The position numbers were made by a program, and so were the translations under genes. The notes beneath the pieces are model-generated. The model had not been told where the DNA came from. It did not search any database and saw only the letters and a list, made by a program, of their open reading frames with translations. This document shows positions 1 to 7,683 of a stretch of 48,395 nucleotides of DNA, one piece after another. Within the stretch, counting starts at the first letter, position 1. Each line of letters begins with the position of its first letter. Source of the stretch: UBA5109 sp038148435 (GTDB lineage Bacteria > Pseudomonadota > Gammaproteobacteria > Pseudomonadales > Pseudohongiellaceae); the NCBI GenBank assembly GCA_038148435.1, contig JAYQVM010000003.1:1-48395 (forward strand), given 5' to 3'.

Positions 1-204
1 TATAGTTCCTGTTGCTGGGATATGCGGATAATTGCCCGCCGCTGGTTGGATAACACCGATTTGAGCGGAAACTTTGTGCGAGAAAATAATGGAATTTTTA
101 TACAATTTGAACTAAAAGGTCTGGGAAATATCTTGGGTAATAGTATTGACTCATTTATTGGCAACAGTATTGCCGGCTTTAAGAATTATGATGAAAACAA
201 TTAA
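1..204 (+). CDS. lptD: LPS-assembly protein LptD, C-terminal fragment
   Basis: Only the last 67 codons are in the window; the frame is open from base 1 and ends at TAA 202-204. LptD is the outer-membrane beta-barrel that, with LptE, inserts lipopolysaccharide into the outer leaflet. The fragment begins with a Tyr-Ser-Ser-Cys-Cys-Trp stretch followed by an Arg-rich strand. This matches the conserved adjacent cysteine pair near the LptD C-terminus that forms disulfides with the N-terminal domain. The closing strand (GIFIQFELKGLG) is typical of the family. surA follows and overlaps the 3' end, the usual gene order in gammaproteobacteria. Most of the protein lies upstream of the window, so nothing can be said of its N-terminal domain. 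Confidence 0.9.
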   Translation, partial: YSSCCWDMRIIARRWLDNTDLSGNFVRENNGIFIQFELKGLGNILGNSIDSFIGNSIAGFKNYDENN

Positions 205-1462
205 ATTCCTACTCTTTCTGGCTCTGAGCAGCCCCACCCTGCATGTCCATGCCCAGCTCAGTGACAAGGTCATTGCCGTTGTCGATGGCGATGTGATTTT
301 GCAAAGTGAATTCAATGAACGTCTGCTCAACATTAATCAAAATGGCCAGGGGAGAAATCTGCCCCCCCTGGCCGAGCTTGAAGAGCTGGTGCTCGACCAG
401 TTAATCCTTGAAAGCATTCAGTTACAGCTAGCGGCTAACAACGGTATTCGCATTAACGACAATCAGCTGAATCAGACCCTGACGGCTATTGCTGAACAAA
501 ACAATATGACGTTTGAACAGTTTCGCAATGTTCTCAACAATGAAGGGGGATATCTGAACTTCCGCGAACAGATACGCCGCGATATGATGATCAATAATTT
601 GCAGAGCAATGCCGTTAACGGGCGCATCTCCATAACCCGTCAGGAAGTTGAAAACTATCTGCGTTCGGAAGCTGCACAAATTGATATCGCCCCGGAATAC
701 CGTATTAACCATATCCTAATATCTTTCGACTCTCTCGGCCGGAATCAGCGCGCGGAAGAACTGGCAGAGCTGCTTTATCAAAGAATTCAGGATGGAGAAG
801 ATATTCTACAGCTGGCATCTTCAGGACAAATTCTTGGCATGTCAGTCAGTGGTGGCGATCTGACCGGCTGGCGTAAACCCGAAAACCTGCCGACCATGTT
901 CCGCCCGGTGGTCCCAGATCTGACAGTCGGTGAAGTCAGTGAACCTTTTCGCAGTGACAGTGGATTTCATATCGTCAAGGTAGTGGATAAAAGAGGAGGG
1001 TCTGATTTGCAGGTTAATCAGACTCATCTGCGCCATATCCAGATTCGACCCAATGAAATTCGTACTCCGCAACAGGCTGAATCATTGATCAATGATCTGA
1101 ATGAACGCATTGGAAACGGTGAGGATTTTGGCGACCTTGCTAGGGTTTATACGGATGACCCCGGCACCATGGTATCCGGTGGCGATCTTGACTGGATGAC
1201 CGAGGGACAGTTGCCTCCTGCCTACCAACAGATCATTAACTCACTTGAGATTGATGAAATTTCAGCTCCATTCCAGGTCGAAGGCATCTGGCACATAGCC
1301 CAGGTACTTGATCGTCGTGTAGAGGATGTCACCGATGAAAACCGACGTTTCCAGGCCGAACAGATTATTCGTGAACGAAAGTATGAAACCGAGCTGGAAA
1401 ACTGGCTCAGTGAAATCCGTGATACAGCCTACGTTGACATAAAATTGGGAGACGGCGATTAG
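188..1462 (+). CDS. surA: Periplasmic chaperone / peptidyl-prolyl isomerase SurA
   Basis: About 424 aa. SurA escorts unfolded outer-membrane proteins, including LptD, through the periplasm. The chosen ATG (188; ATG 191 is equally possible) gives a clean signal peptide ending His-Ala before QLSDKVIAVVDGDVIL, the usual SurA N-domain start. An ATG at 146 would add 14 residues ahead of the signal peptide and is unlikely. Two parvulin (PPIC) domains are visible: one starts near APEYRINHILISF, the second near THLRHIQIRPNEI and carries GGDLDWMTEGQLPPAYQ. A C-terminal helical segment follows. The gene overlaps the lptD end by about 17 bases, suggesting translational coupling, and its TAG stop overlaps the proposed pdxA start. 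Confidence 0.95.
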   Translation: MMKTIKFLLFLALSSPTLHVHAQLSDKVIAVVDGDVILQSEFNERLLNINQNGQGRNLPPLAELEELVLDQLILESIQLQLAANNGIRINDNQLNQTLTAIAEQNNMTFEQFRNVLNNEGGYLNFREQIRRDMMINNLQSNAVNGRISITRQEVENYLRSEAAQIDIAPEYRINHILISFDSLGRNQRAEELAELLYQRIQDGEDILQLASSGQILGMSVSGGDLTGWRKPENLPTMFRPVVPDLTVGEVSEPFRSDSGFHIVKVVDKRGGSDLQVNQTHLRHIQIRPNEIRTPQQAESLINDLNERIGNGEDFGDLARVYTDDPGTMVSGGDLDWMTEGQLPPAYQQIINSLEIDEISAPFQVEGIWHIAQVLDRRVEDVTDENRRFQAEQIIRERKYETELENWLSEIRDTAYVDIKLGDGD

Positions 1463-2456
1463 CCAGCCCCATTTTATAGCGCTCACACCAGGTGAACCGG
1501 CAGGTATTGGGCCGGACATCTGTCTAAAGCTTGCAGACAGTTATATTAACCGCCAGGATCCCGTCTTCGCCAATATGGTTCCTGTAATTATCGCTGACCC
1601 TGATCTGCTTTCGGAGCGTGCCAGTCAACTTGATCTAAGTATCGACATTAAATCCTTTGCAGCCTTCAACCCAGATCAACCGGCACTATGGGTCGACTCG
1701 CTCAAGCTTGCCGAAGCCGCAGAACCAGGGAAATTAAATCAACGCAATGCCCCTTATGTGCTTGCTGCCCTGGACAGGGCAGTCGAAGGCTGCCTCAGCG
1801 GGAAGTTCCATGCCATGGTGACGGGCCCAGTGCAAAAAAGTATTATCAATGATGCCGGTATTACTTTTAGTGGCCACACCGAATACCTGGCGGAACATTG
1901 CCACTGTGAACAAGTCGTCATGATGCTGGTAATTGATGATTTACGGGTAGCGCTGGCGACCACTCACCTGCCACTGGCAGAGGTGCCCACAGCAATCAGT
2001 CAAGCCACCCTGGCTCAAGCTATTAGTATTTTGCACCGCGACTTGCAGAACAAATTTGGTATTGCGAGTCCACGCATTCTGGTATGTGGTCTCAATCCGC
2101 ATGCCGGTGAAGGTGGACACCTGGGCCGTGAAGAAATCGACATCATCATACCCCTTATCGAGAAACTAAAGGCTCAGGGTTTGCGCTTGAAGGGCCCTCT
2201 TCCAGCTGATACGGTTTTCACCCCCAAATACCTGGAAAACGCCGATGTCGTTCTGGCAATGTATCATGATCAGGGCCTGCCGGTTTTAAAATCAAAAGGC
2301 TTTGGCGAAGCGGTCAACATAACCTTGGGCTTGCCGATCATCCGCTGTTCAGTGGACCATGGCACTGCCCTGGATCTGGCCGGCACTGGCAAGGCTAGCT
2401 TCGGCAGCCTGATGCAGGCATTCAAGCTGGCTGCCGGCATGCAAGTCAGGACCTGA
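1458..2456 (+). CDS. pdxA: 4-hydroxythreonine-4-phosphate dehydrogenase PdxA (putative ATT start)
   Basis: PdxA oxidises 4-phosphohydroxy-L-threonine in the DXP-dependent pyridoxal 5'-phosphate pathway. Family motifs are clear: TPGEPAGIGP near the N-terminus, and metal-binding histidines in SGHTEY, GLNPHAGEGG and YHDQGLPVLK. The frame is closed by TAA at 1440-1442. Between there and ATG 1575 there is no ATG, GTG, TTG or CTG. Starting at ATG 1575 would delete the conserved N-terminal strand. ATT 1458 lies six bases after GGGAG (1447-1451), overlaps the surA stop, and gives 332 aa, close to the E. coli length (329). I therefore infer an ATT start; a sequence error or a real N-terminal loss are alternatives. 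The stop overlaps the rsmA start (TGATG). Confidence 0.88.
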   Translation: MSQPHFIALTPGEPAGIGPDICLKLADSYINRQDPVFANMVPVIIADPDLLSERASQLDLSIDIKSFAAFNPDQPALWVDSLKLAEAAEPGKLNQRNAPYVLAALDRAVEGCLSGKFHAMVTGPVQKSIINDAGITFSGHTEYLAEHCHCEQVVMMLVIDDLRVALATTHLPLAEVPTAISQATLAQAISILHRDLQNKFGIASPRILVCGLNPHAGEGGHLGREEIDIIIPLIEKLKAQGLRLKGPLPADTVFTPKYLENADVVLAMYHDQGLPVLKSKGFGEAVNITLGLPIIRCSVDHGTALDLAGTGKASFGSLMQAFKLAAGMQVRT

Positions 2457-3247
2457 TGAAAACCCAGCACCGTGCCAGAAAACGTTTCGGTCAAAACTTT
2501 CTGCATGAACAATCTGTTATTGAACAGATCATTCAGGCTCTAGGGCCCAAAGCCCATCAGCAAATTATCGAAATTGGTCCCGGCAAAGGGGCCCTGACTG
2601 CTAGCCTAATCCATAGAGGCGCAAACCTGACAGCCATTGAAATTGATCGTGACCTGGCAGCATTGCTGAGACAGGAGTTCCATGAAAACGCCAATTTCAA
2701 GCTACTGGAGCAGGATGTACTGCAGCTTGATTTCAACACCCTGCTAGGTCCGGAAAAACCGGCACGCATCATCGGTAACCTGCCTTACAATATATCAACA
2801 CCACTGATTTTTCATTTACTTGACTACCTGCCTGGCATTGCCGATATGTTGTTCATGCTGCAACTTGAGGTGGTCGAACGGATGTGCGCCCTCCCTAGCT
2901 CCAAAGCCTACGGACGTCTCAGCATCATGTGCCAGTATTACTGTGATGTGGAGAAGCTTTTTGAGGTTCCACCCCAGGCATTTTCACCAGCACCCAAGGT
3001 TACCTCTGCAATCGTCAGGCTGAAACCACGGCGTCAGGCCCTTCTCGAGGATCCGAAACTGCTGGAGACCTTGTTAAGGCAGGCATTTGCCCAGCGCCGC
3101 AAGACTCTGCGTAACAATCTGCAAGGGCTTGTTCCCGCTGAACAGCTAAAGGCTCTTGATATTGATCCAGGACTGCGTCCTGAAAATCTATCACTTCTAG
3201 ACTATGTTAGAATTTGTCGCTGGCTTGGTCAGCAATTATCGGAATAA
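2456..3247 (+). CDS. rsmA: 16S rRNA dimethyladenosine transferase RsmA (KsgA)
   Basis: 263 aa. It dimethylates the two adjacent adenosines in the 3' terminal helix of 16S rRNA during 30S maturation, using S-adenosylmethionine. Visible motifs are GQNFLHE at residues 12-18, the SAM-binding EIGPGKGAL at 39-47, the acidic IEIDRDL at about 61-67, and the catalytic NLPYNIS at 108-114. LQLEVVERM follows the catalytic loop. The C-terminal RKTLRNNL stretch is typical of the family. The start overlaps the pdxA stop by one base, as in many gammaproteobacteria, and apaG follows after nine bases, so the gene is read as part of the surA-pdxA-rsmA-apaG-apaH operon. Confidence 0.97.
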   Translation: MKTQHRARKRFGQNFLHEQSVIEQIIQALGPKAHQQIIEIGPGKGALTASLIHRGANLTAIEIDRDLAALLRQEFHENANFKLLEQDVLQLDFNTLLGPEKPARIIGNLPYNISTPLIFHLLDYLPGIADMLFMLQLEVVERMCALPSSKAYGRLSIMCQYYCDVEKLFEVPPQAFSPAPKVTSAIVRLKPRRQALLEDPKLLETLLRQAFAQRRKTLRNNLQGLVPAEQLKALDIDPGLRPENLSLLDYVRICRWLGQQLSE

Positions 3248-3256
3248 AGCAAGCAC

Positions 3257-3646
3257 ATGAACCTGCAGATAACTGAAAATTCGGGCATAAAGATAAGTGT
3301 ACAGACGTGCTATCTGGAGCATCAGTCCGACCTCTTGAATAATGCCTATGCCTTTTCCTATACCATCACTATACAAAATATGCGGGCTGATACTGTGCAG
3401 CTACTACACCGTCATTGGATCATTACCGACCAGAATAATCAGGTGGAAGAAATCAAGGGCAAGGGCGTTATCGGCCAACAACCCAAAATCGGGCCCGGTG
3501 AAAATTTCCAATACTCCAGCGGAACCATACTCAAAGGCAATATAGGTGACATGAAAGGTAGCTATACCATGCTAGCAGAGAATGGTGAAACCTTCGAGGC
3601 GCTCATTCCAACTTTTGTACTGGCTACCCCTTACATGTTGCAATAA
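3257..3646 (+). CDS. apaG: ApaG domain protein
   Basis: 129 aa, close to the usual 125. ApaG is a small fibronectin-III-like beta-sandwich protein. In bacteria it is linked genetically to ApaH, but its biochemical role is not settled. Recognisable family positions are YAFSYTITIQN, HRHWIITD, the GKGVIGQQPKIGPG loop, and the YSSGT...GDMKGSYTM stretch. The gene sits directly between rsmA and apaH, the standard order. A second frame over its 3' end that runs into apaH is not a separate gene. Confidence 0.95.
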   Translation: MNLQITENSGIKISVQTCYLEHQSDLLNNAYAFSYTITIQNMRADTVQLLHRHWIITDQNNQVEEIKGKGVIGQQPKIGPGENFQYSSGTILKGNIGDMKGSYTMLAENGETFEALIPTFVLATPYMLQ

Positions 3647-3671
3647 CACTCAAAATTTACTGGAGAAAAAG

Positions 3672-4496
3672 ATGGCTGTTTACGCAGTTGGTGATATTCA
3701 GGGTTGCTATAAACCTCTGAGAAAACTGCTCGACAAAATCAATTTCGACCCCGCCATCGATAGGCTCTGGTGTGTCGGCGACCTGGTCAATCGAGGTCCT
3801 GATTCACTGCGCACACTTCGTTTTTTGAAAGAGCTTGGACCCGCCTTTACCTCTGTTCTGGGTAACCATGATTTACATTTTTTGGCTCTGGCTACCGGAG
3901 CCCATGATGCTGGTAAAAAGAAAACTCTAAAAAAGTTGCTGAATGCTTATGACTGTGATGAGCTCTGTGAGTGGGTTAGATACTTGCCAATTATTCACCA
4001 TGAAAGCCTGAAAACTAATAGGGGCAAGGAAGCATTTTTAATGGTTCATGCTGGTTTTGCCCCAGGCTGGAGCCTCGAACAGATTGTGGGCTACGCCAGC
4101 GAAATCGAAAGTGTCTTGCGAGGCGAAAAATACCAAAAGTTTTTGAGCAAAATGTATGGAGACCAGCCTGATATCTGGCATGAGAAATTGGATGGCATGA
4201 AACGCTTGCGTGTGCTGACAAATTATTTCACGCGTATCCGTTTCTGTAACCCGGAAGCAAAATTGAATCTGGCAGTAAAAACAGGCGCCAACACCGCTCC
4301 AAAAGGCTATAAGCCCTGGTACCAGTTTCAGAAAATTAATAAAGACTTGAGCATACTCTTCGGTCACTGGGCAACGCTAAATGGTGTTACCGATATGAAA
4401 AATGTTTATGCACTCGATACCGGCTGTGTCTGGGGACGTTGTCTGACAGCTTTACGGCTTGAAGATAAACAAATATTCTGTACTGAATGTAATTGA
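3672..4496 (+). CDS. apaH: Symmetrical bis(5'-nucleosyl)-tetraphosphatase ApaH
   Basis: 274 aa. It hydrolyses Ap4A to two ADP and also removes Np4-type RNA caps in E. coli. The metallophosphoesterase signature is complete: GDIQGC at residues 7-12, GDLVNRGPDS at 36-45 and GNHD at 64-67. The ATG at 3672 is preceded by GGAGA (3662-3666) and starts directly with the conserved MAVYAVGDIQG. An upstream in-frame ATG inside apaG adds 30 residues and was rejected. The length is near the E. coli protein (280 aa). Confidence 0.96.
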   Translation: MAVYAVGDIQGCYKPLRKLLDKINFDPAIDRLWCVGDLVNRGPDSLRTLRFLKELGPAFTSVLGNHDLHFLALATGAHDAGKKKTLKKLLNAYDCDELCEWVRYLPIIHHESLKTNRGKEAFLMVHAGFAPGWSLEQIVGYASEIESVLRGEKYQKFLSKMYGDQPDIWHEKLDGMKRLRVLTNYFTRIRFCNPEAKLNLAVKTGANTAPKGYKPWYQFQKINKDLSILFGHWATLNGVTDMKNVYALDTGCVWGRCLTALRLEDKQIFCTECN

Positions 4497-4511
4497 ACTG
4501 AATTATCTATA

Positions 4512-5687
4512 GTGAAAAATTACCTGGTTGGCGGCGCTGTCCGCGACAAGTTGCTGGGGCTGCCCGTCAAAGACAGAGACTGGGTCGTCGTCGGTGCTAC
4601 AAGTGAAGAAATGCTGGAGCTGGGGTATGAACAGGTCGGCAAGGATTTCCCGGTTTTTCTGCATCCAGAAACAAAGGAAGAATACGCCCTTGCTCGCACC
4701 GAACGCAAAATAGGAACGGGGCACACTGGTTTCACCATCAATGCATCTCCTGAAGTTACTCTTGAAGAAGACCTGCTGCGCCGTGATCTGACCATCAACG
4801 CCATGGCTGAAGATGAGGATGGCGAACTTATCGATCCTTATGGAGGTCGTGAGGATATTCATAACAAAATTCTTCGCCATGTATCTGATGCTTTTGCCGA
4901 AGACCCTCTGAGGGTTCTGCGTGTCGCTCGTTTTTCTGCGCGCTTTGCCCATCTTGGGTTTGAAGTCGCTCAGGAAACCCTGCAAATGATGCAGCAGCTG
5001 GTTAATAACAGTGAGCTGAACACCCTACCCCCTGAAAGGGTCTGGCAGGAAGTCCGTCAAGCCCTGTCAGAACAGACGCCAGCTTTTTTTTTCCTGACTC
5101 TGCGCGATTGTTATGCCTTGGGGATCATCATGGAAGAAATTGAAGGACTTTTTGGCATTTCTCAAGAGAAGGCTCGCATGAGTCTGATGGCACTCACCAA
5201 AGCCACAGAACTGACTCCTGATATAGCCATTCGTTTTGCCGCGCTGTGTCATGAACTGGGCATCGTGCATGAATTCACCCTGCGGAAAAATCTGAGAAAA
5301 GTCGACAGCCTCTGCGATCGTCTCAAGGTGCCAAATGATTTTCGAGATCTTACCGCTATGGTCTGCGCCTATTGCGATGATTATGCTAGGCTTGACATGA
5401 CGGATCCTTCATCCCCCATGTTTTTGTTTGAGCAAACTGATGCTTTTCGTCGACCTGAACGCTTCAGCTTTTTTCTGACAGCCTGTAAAGCCATTGGCAA
5501 GGCTCGCGGTGAAACGGATTATAATCTGGATGAAATGAACCGCTTGGTCATGCACGCCCTCAAGGTCTGTAAGAACATTGACACCAGCAAACTCAAAGAG
5601 GCGGGTTTCCAGGGTGAAGAGTTTGGAGAAAAACTCAAGGAGTTACGCCTGCAAACGCTGAGAGACCTGCTCAAATATGATGAATAA
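4512..5687 (+). CDS. cca: CCA tRNA nucleotidyltransferase, HD domain degenerate
   Basis: 391 aa starting at GTG 4512. It adds or repairs the 3' CCA of tRNA in the cytoplasm. Class II nucleotidyltransferase motifs are present: GGAVRD (7-12), the catalytic DRD (D21, D23), the RRDLTINAM block at about 94-102, and DPLRVLRVARFSARF. In E. coli-type Cca the C-terminal HD domain carries a His-Asp metal pair; here the equivalent site reads CHELG (H247-E248). The usual following loop and the second His motif are not recognisable. The transferase should be active, but the phosphohydrolase activity is probably lost. The next gene overlaps its 3' end by 11 bases. Confidence 0.93.
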   Translation: MKNYLVGGAVRDKLLGLPVKDRDWVVVGATSEEMLELGYEQVGKDFPVFLHPETKEEYALARTERKIGTGHTGFTINASPEVTLEEDLLRRDLTINAMAEDEDGELIDPYGGREDIHNKILRHVSDAFAEDPLRVLRVARFSARFAHLGFEVAQETLQMMQQLVNNSELNTLPPERVWQEVRQALSEQTPAFFFLTLRDCYALGIIMEEIEGLFGISQEKARMSLMALTKATELTPDIAIRFAALCHELGIVHEFTLRKNLRKVDSLCDRLKVPNDFRDLTAMVCAYCDDYARLDMTDPSSPMFLFEQTDAFRRPERFSFFLTACKAIGKARGETDYNLDEMNRLVMHALKVCKNIDTSKLKEAGFQGEEFGEKLKELRLQTLRDLLKYDE

Positions 5688-6438
5688 GATAAGCGACAAT
5701 CCCGTTGTACTGATTACCGGTAGCGCGGCTCGAATTGGCGCCGATATTGCCCGACTGCTCCACAGCAGTGGTTATTGCATCATCGTGCATTATCTGCACT
5801 CACAGGAAGGGGCCCGGGAGCTTTGTGATGAACTAAACCAAGGCCGAACAAACTCCTGTCTCAGTCTTCAGGCCGACCTGCAGGATTTGGATGCAATTGA
5901 AGAACTCGCGCGACAAGGCATAGCCCATTGGGGGCGACTGGATGCTCTCATCAATAATGCCTCGAGTTTTTATCCAATATCGCTGGAAAAAATCCAGCAG
6001 GCTGACTGGCAAAACCTGATGGGAAGTAATGCCCGTGCTCCGGCATTTTTAAGTAAAGCCTGTTATCCCGCCTTAAAAAAAACTTCCGGCTGCATCCTTA
6101 ATATTTCGGATATAGCAGCATCCACAGGGCGCTCTGATTACAGCCTCTACACCATGGCAAAAGCAGCCTTAGAAAATCTCAGCCGCTCACTGGCCCGGGA
6201 ACTGGCACCAGAAGTCAGAGTCAATGCCATTGCACCGGGGTTTATTTTGCCGCCCAATGTTAGCGGTGCTGAAAGCTCTAAAAGTGATATCACTGTCGAC
6301 CCCCTCAGTTACTCATGCCTGAACTATCCGGCCAGCACTGAAGATATCGCCCATGCAGCTTTATTTCTGATCAGAAAAGCCAGCTATATCACAGGGCAAA
6401 CGCTGCATGTAGATGGTGGGAGAAAACTGATTTTTTAA
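5677..6438 (+). CDS. SDR-family pteridine reductase (FolM-like)
   Basis: 253 aa. It is a short-chain dehydrogenase/reductase with the N-terminal TGSAARIG cofactor loop (14-21), NNAS (93-96) and the catalytic Tyr158-xxx-Lys162. Arg-Ile-Gly in the cofactor loop is typical of the pteridine reductase/FolM subgroup, which reduces dihydromonapterin or dihydrofolate with NADPH. It converges on a carbinolamine dehydratase-folK-folB run, which supports a pterin role. ATG 5677 or ATG 5680 could be the start; both overlap cca. Assignment to the exact FolM function is inference, since many SDRs share these motifs. Confidence 0.8.
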   Translation: MMNKISDNPVVLITGSAARIGADIARLLHSSGYCIIVHYLHSQEGARELCDELNQGRTNSCLSLQADLQDLDAIEELARQGIAHWGRLDALINNASSFYPISLEKIQQADWQNLMGSNARAPAFLSKACYPALKKTSGCILNISDIAASTGRSDYSLYTMAKAALENLSRSLARELAPEVRVNAIAPGFILPPNVSGAESSKSDITVDPLSYSCLNYPASTEDIAHAALFLIRKASYITGQTLHVDGGRKLIF

Positions 6439-6463
6439 TAGAATGCACTTCGGCCATCAGGCA

Positions 6464-6480
6464 AGCTGAAACAATCAGCT
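6464..6480. terminator. Short hairpin between convergent genes
   Basis: AGCTGA, a five-base loop and TCAGCT form a six-pair stem between the SDR stop (6438) and the stop of the oppositely oriented dehydratase gene. No U-tract follows on either strand, so termination activity is only suggested by its position. Confidence 0.3.
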
Positions 6481-6776
6481 CAGGTGCTTGCTTCCATGAA
6501 TTGCGCCAGTTCAAAATCTCTCTGAGTTATACCAGTAGCTTCATGCGTCATCAGAGCGACCTCGACTGTTTTATAAACATTATACCACTCGGGATGGTGA
6601 TTTATCTTTTCTGCGTAGAGTGCTACCCGACCCATAAACGCAAAGGCATCAATAAAATTACTAAACACAAAGGTCTTGTGTAGCTTACCGTTTTTAAGTT
6701 TCCAGGGGATCTTCAGGGAAGCGTTCAAGTCCGCGAGCCGCTCATTGATATCTGTATTGGAAAATGCCTGCAGCAT
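6480..6776 (-). CDS. phhB: Pterin-4a-carbinolamine dehydratase (PCD/DCoH family)
   Basis: 98 aa, a normal length for the family. The enzyme dehydrates 4a-hydroxytetrahydropterin, recycling the cofactor of aromatic amino acid hydroxylases; in some bacteria it supports other pterin roles. The signature is complete: the HHPEWYNVY active-site strand with His60-His61-Pro62, then VEVALMTHEATGIT with His78. It is the last gene of the leftward folK/folB group, six bases after folK. No aromatic amino acid hydroxylase gene is in this window, so the physiological substrate here is uncertain. Confidence 0.93.
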   Translation of the reverse strand: MLQAFSNTDINERLADLNASLKIPWKLKNGKLHKTFVFSNFIDAFAFMGRVALYAEKINHHPEWYNVYKTVEVALMTHEATGITQRDFELAQFMEAST

Positions 6777-6782
6777 ATTTGT

Positions 6783-7313
6783 TCAACCTTTCTGTAAATC
6801 ACTTCTGGCAGAAATGACACGGCCATGCCAGCTAAAGTCAATTGGCCAGAGTTTCTGTTTTTTCTTGTCAAAGCTATCCCATAATTCACCATATGTCTGT
6901 CCGAGTGAAGGATGTTTTTTCTGCTTTGCAAGCTGAGACAATGGCCACAAAACATAGGCATTTTCACAAATCTCGGGTCTGGGCAAGACTATCCCTTCAT
7001 GTTTTCCGATGGTATCCCCAAAGACCAAGATATCGATATCCATGGTGCGGCTACTGAATTTAGCCTGTGTCCTGTCCCGACCAAGATCATCCTCAATTGT
7101 TTTCAGCACTGCTATGAGTTTTTGCAGCGGCATGTCAGTTTGCATGGTCACCACCATGTTAAGAAAGTTATTTCCACTAAAGCCTACCGCTCCACTCTCA
7201 AACACCGAGGAAAAATTCAGGTCTTTGAACTTCAAAAGCAAAGCATCAAGACACTGGCTGATGTTTTGCAGCGGATGGATATTGCTGCCAATCCCAAGTG
7301 CTACCCAACTCAT
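6783..7313 (-). CDS. folK: 2-amino-4-hydroxy-6-hydroxymethyldihydropteridine pyrophosphokinase FolK
   Basis: 176 aa. It transfers pyrophosphate from ATP to 6-hydroxymethyl-7,8-dihydropterin, the step after FolB in folate synthesis. N-terminal ALGIGSNI, the LGRDRTQAKFSSRTMDIDILVFG stretch (the paired Asp residues bind Mg-ATP) and LPRPEICENAYVLWPL are the HPPK signature. The gene lies one base downstream of folB, so the two are surely co-transcribed. The C-terminal 40 residues are Lys/Trp-rich and less conserved. Confidence 0.95.
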   Translation of the reverse strand: MSWVALGIGSNIHPLQNISQCLDALLLKFKDLNFSSVFESGAVGFSGNNFLNMVVTMQTDMPLQKLIAVLKTIEDDLGRDRTQAKFSSRTMDIDILVFGDTIGKHEGIVLPRPEICENAYVLWPLSQLAKQKKHPSLGQTYGELWDSFDKKKQKLWPIDFSWHGRVISARSDLQKG

Positions 7314-7314
7314 A

Positions 7315-7671
7315 TCAGCTCAGTTCTCTTTCAATAATAACGCCAACATCCCTGGCACCAGTCACTGCTCCAGGTTTCCCTAGGGTTAGTTTCAGTCGGC
7401 TAACCTTGAATTCGTTTAGTACGATACTGGCAATTTCTTCGGCCAGCGTTTCAATCAACTGGAACTCACTGGCTTCGACAAAACTGATCAGGCGTTTGGC
7501 GACAGCCTTGTAATTGAGCGTATCCTCAATGGTATCGGAACTGGCCGCTTTGCTAATATCAAATGCCATATCTAGATCAATAGAGACCTTTTGCCGAATC
7601 TTGCGCTCCCAGTCGTAGATACCGATAACAGTTTCTATCTCCAGGTTTCTTATATAGACGATGCCCATCAA
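7315..7671 (-). CDS. folB: Dihydroneopterin aldolase FolB
   Basis: 118 aa. It converts 7,8-dihydroneopterin to 6-hydroxymethyl-7,8-dihydropterin and glycolaldehyde. The N-terminal IRNLEIETVIGIYDWER strand, the NYKAVAKRL helix, ETLAEEIA (active-site Glu region) and the LGKPGAVTGARDVGV C-terminal strand are all family hallmarks. Met1 and Met2 are adjacent and either may be used. In Pseudomonas plsY usually sits between folB and tsaD; here only 12 bases separate the folB start from the tsaD stop and plsY is absent from this position. Confidence 0.95.
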   Translation of the reverse strand: MMGIVYIRNLEIETVIGIYDWERKIRQKVSIDLDMAFDISKAASSDTIEDTLNYKAVAKRLISFVEASEFQLIETLAEEIASIVLNEFKVSRLKLTLGKPGAVTGARDVGVIIERELS

Positions 7672-7683
7672 TCCTCTCTTTTT

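Noticed and set aside
6912..7383. Two overlapping + strand open frames over folK/folB
   Set aside because: Both are antisense to recognisable folate genes with full family motifs.
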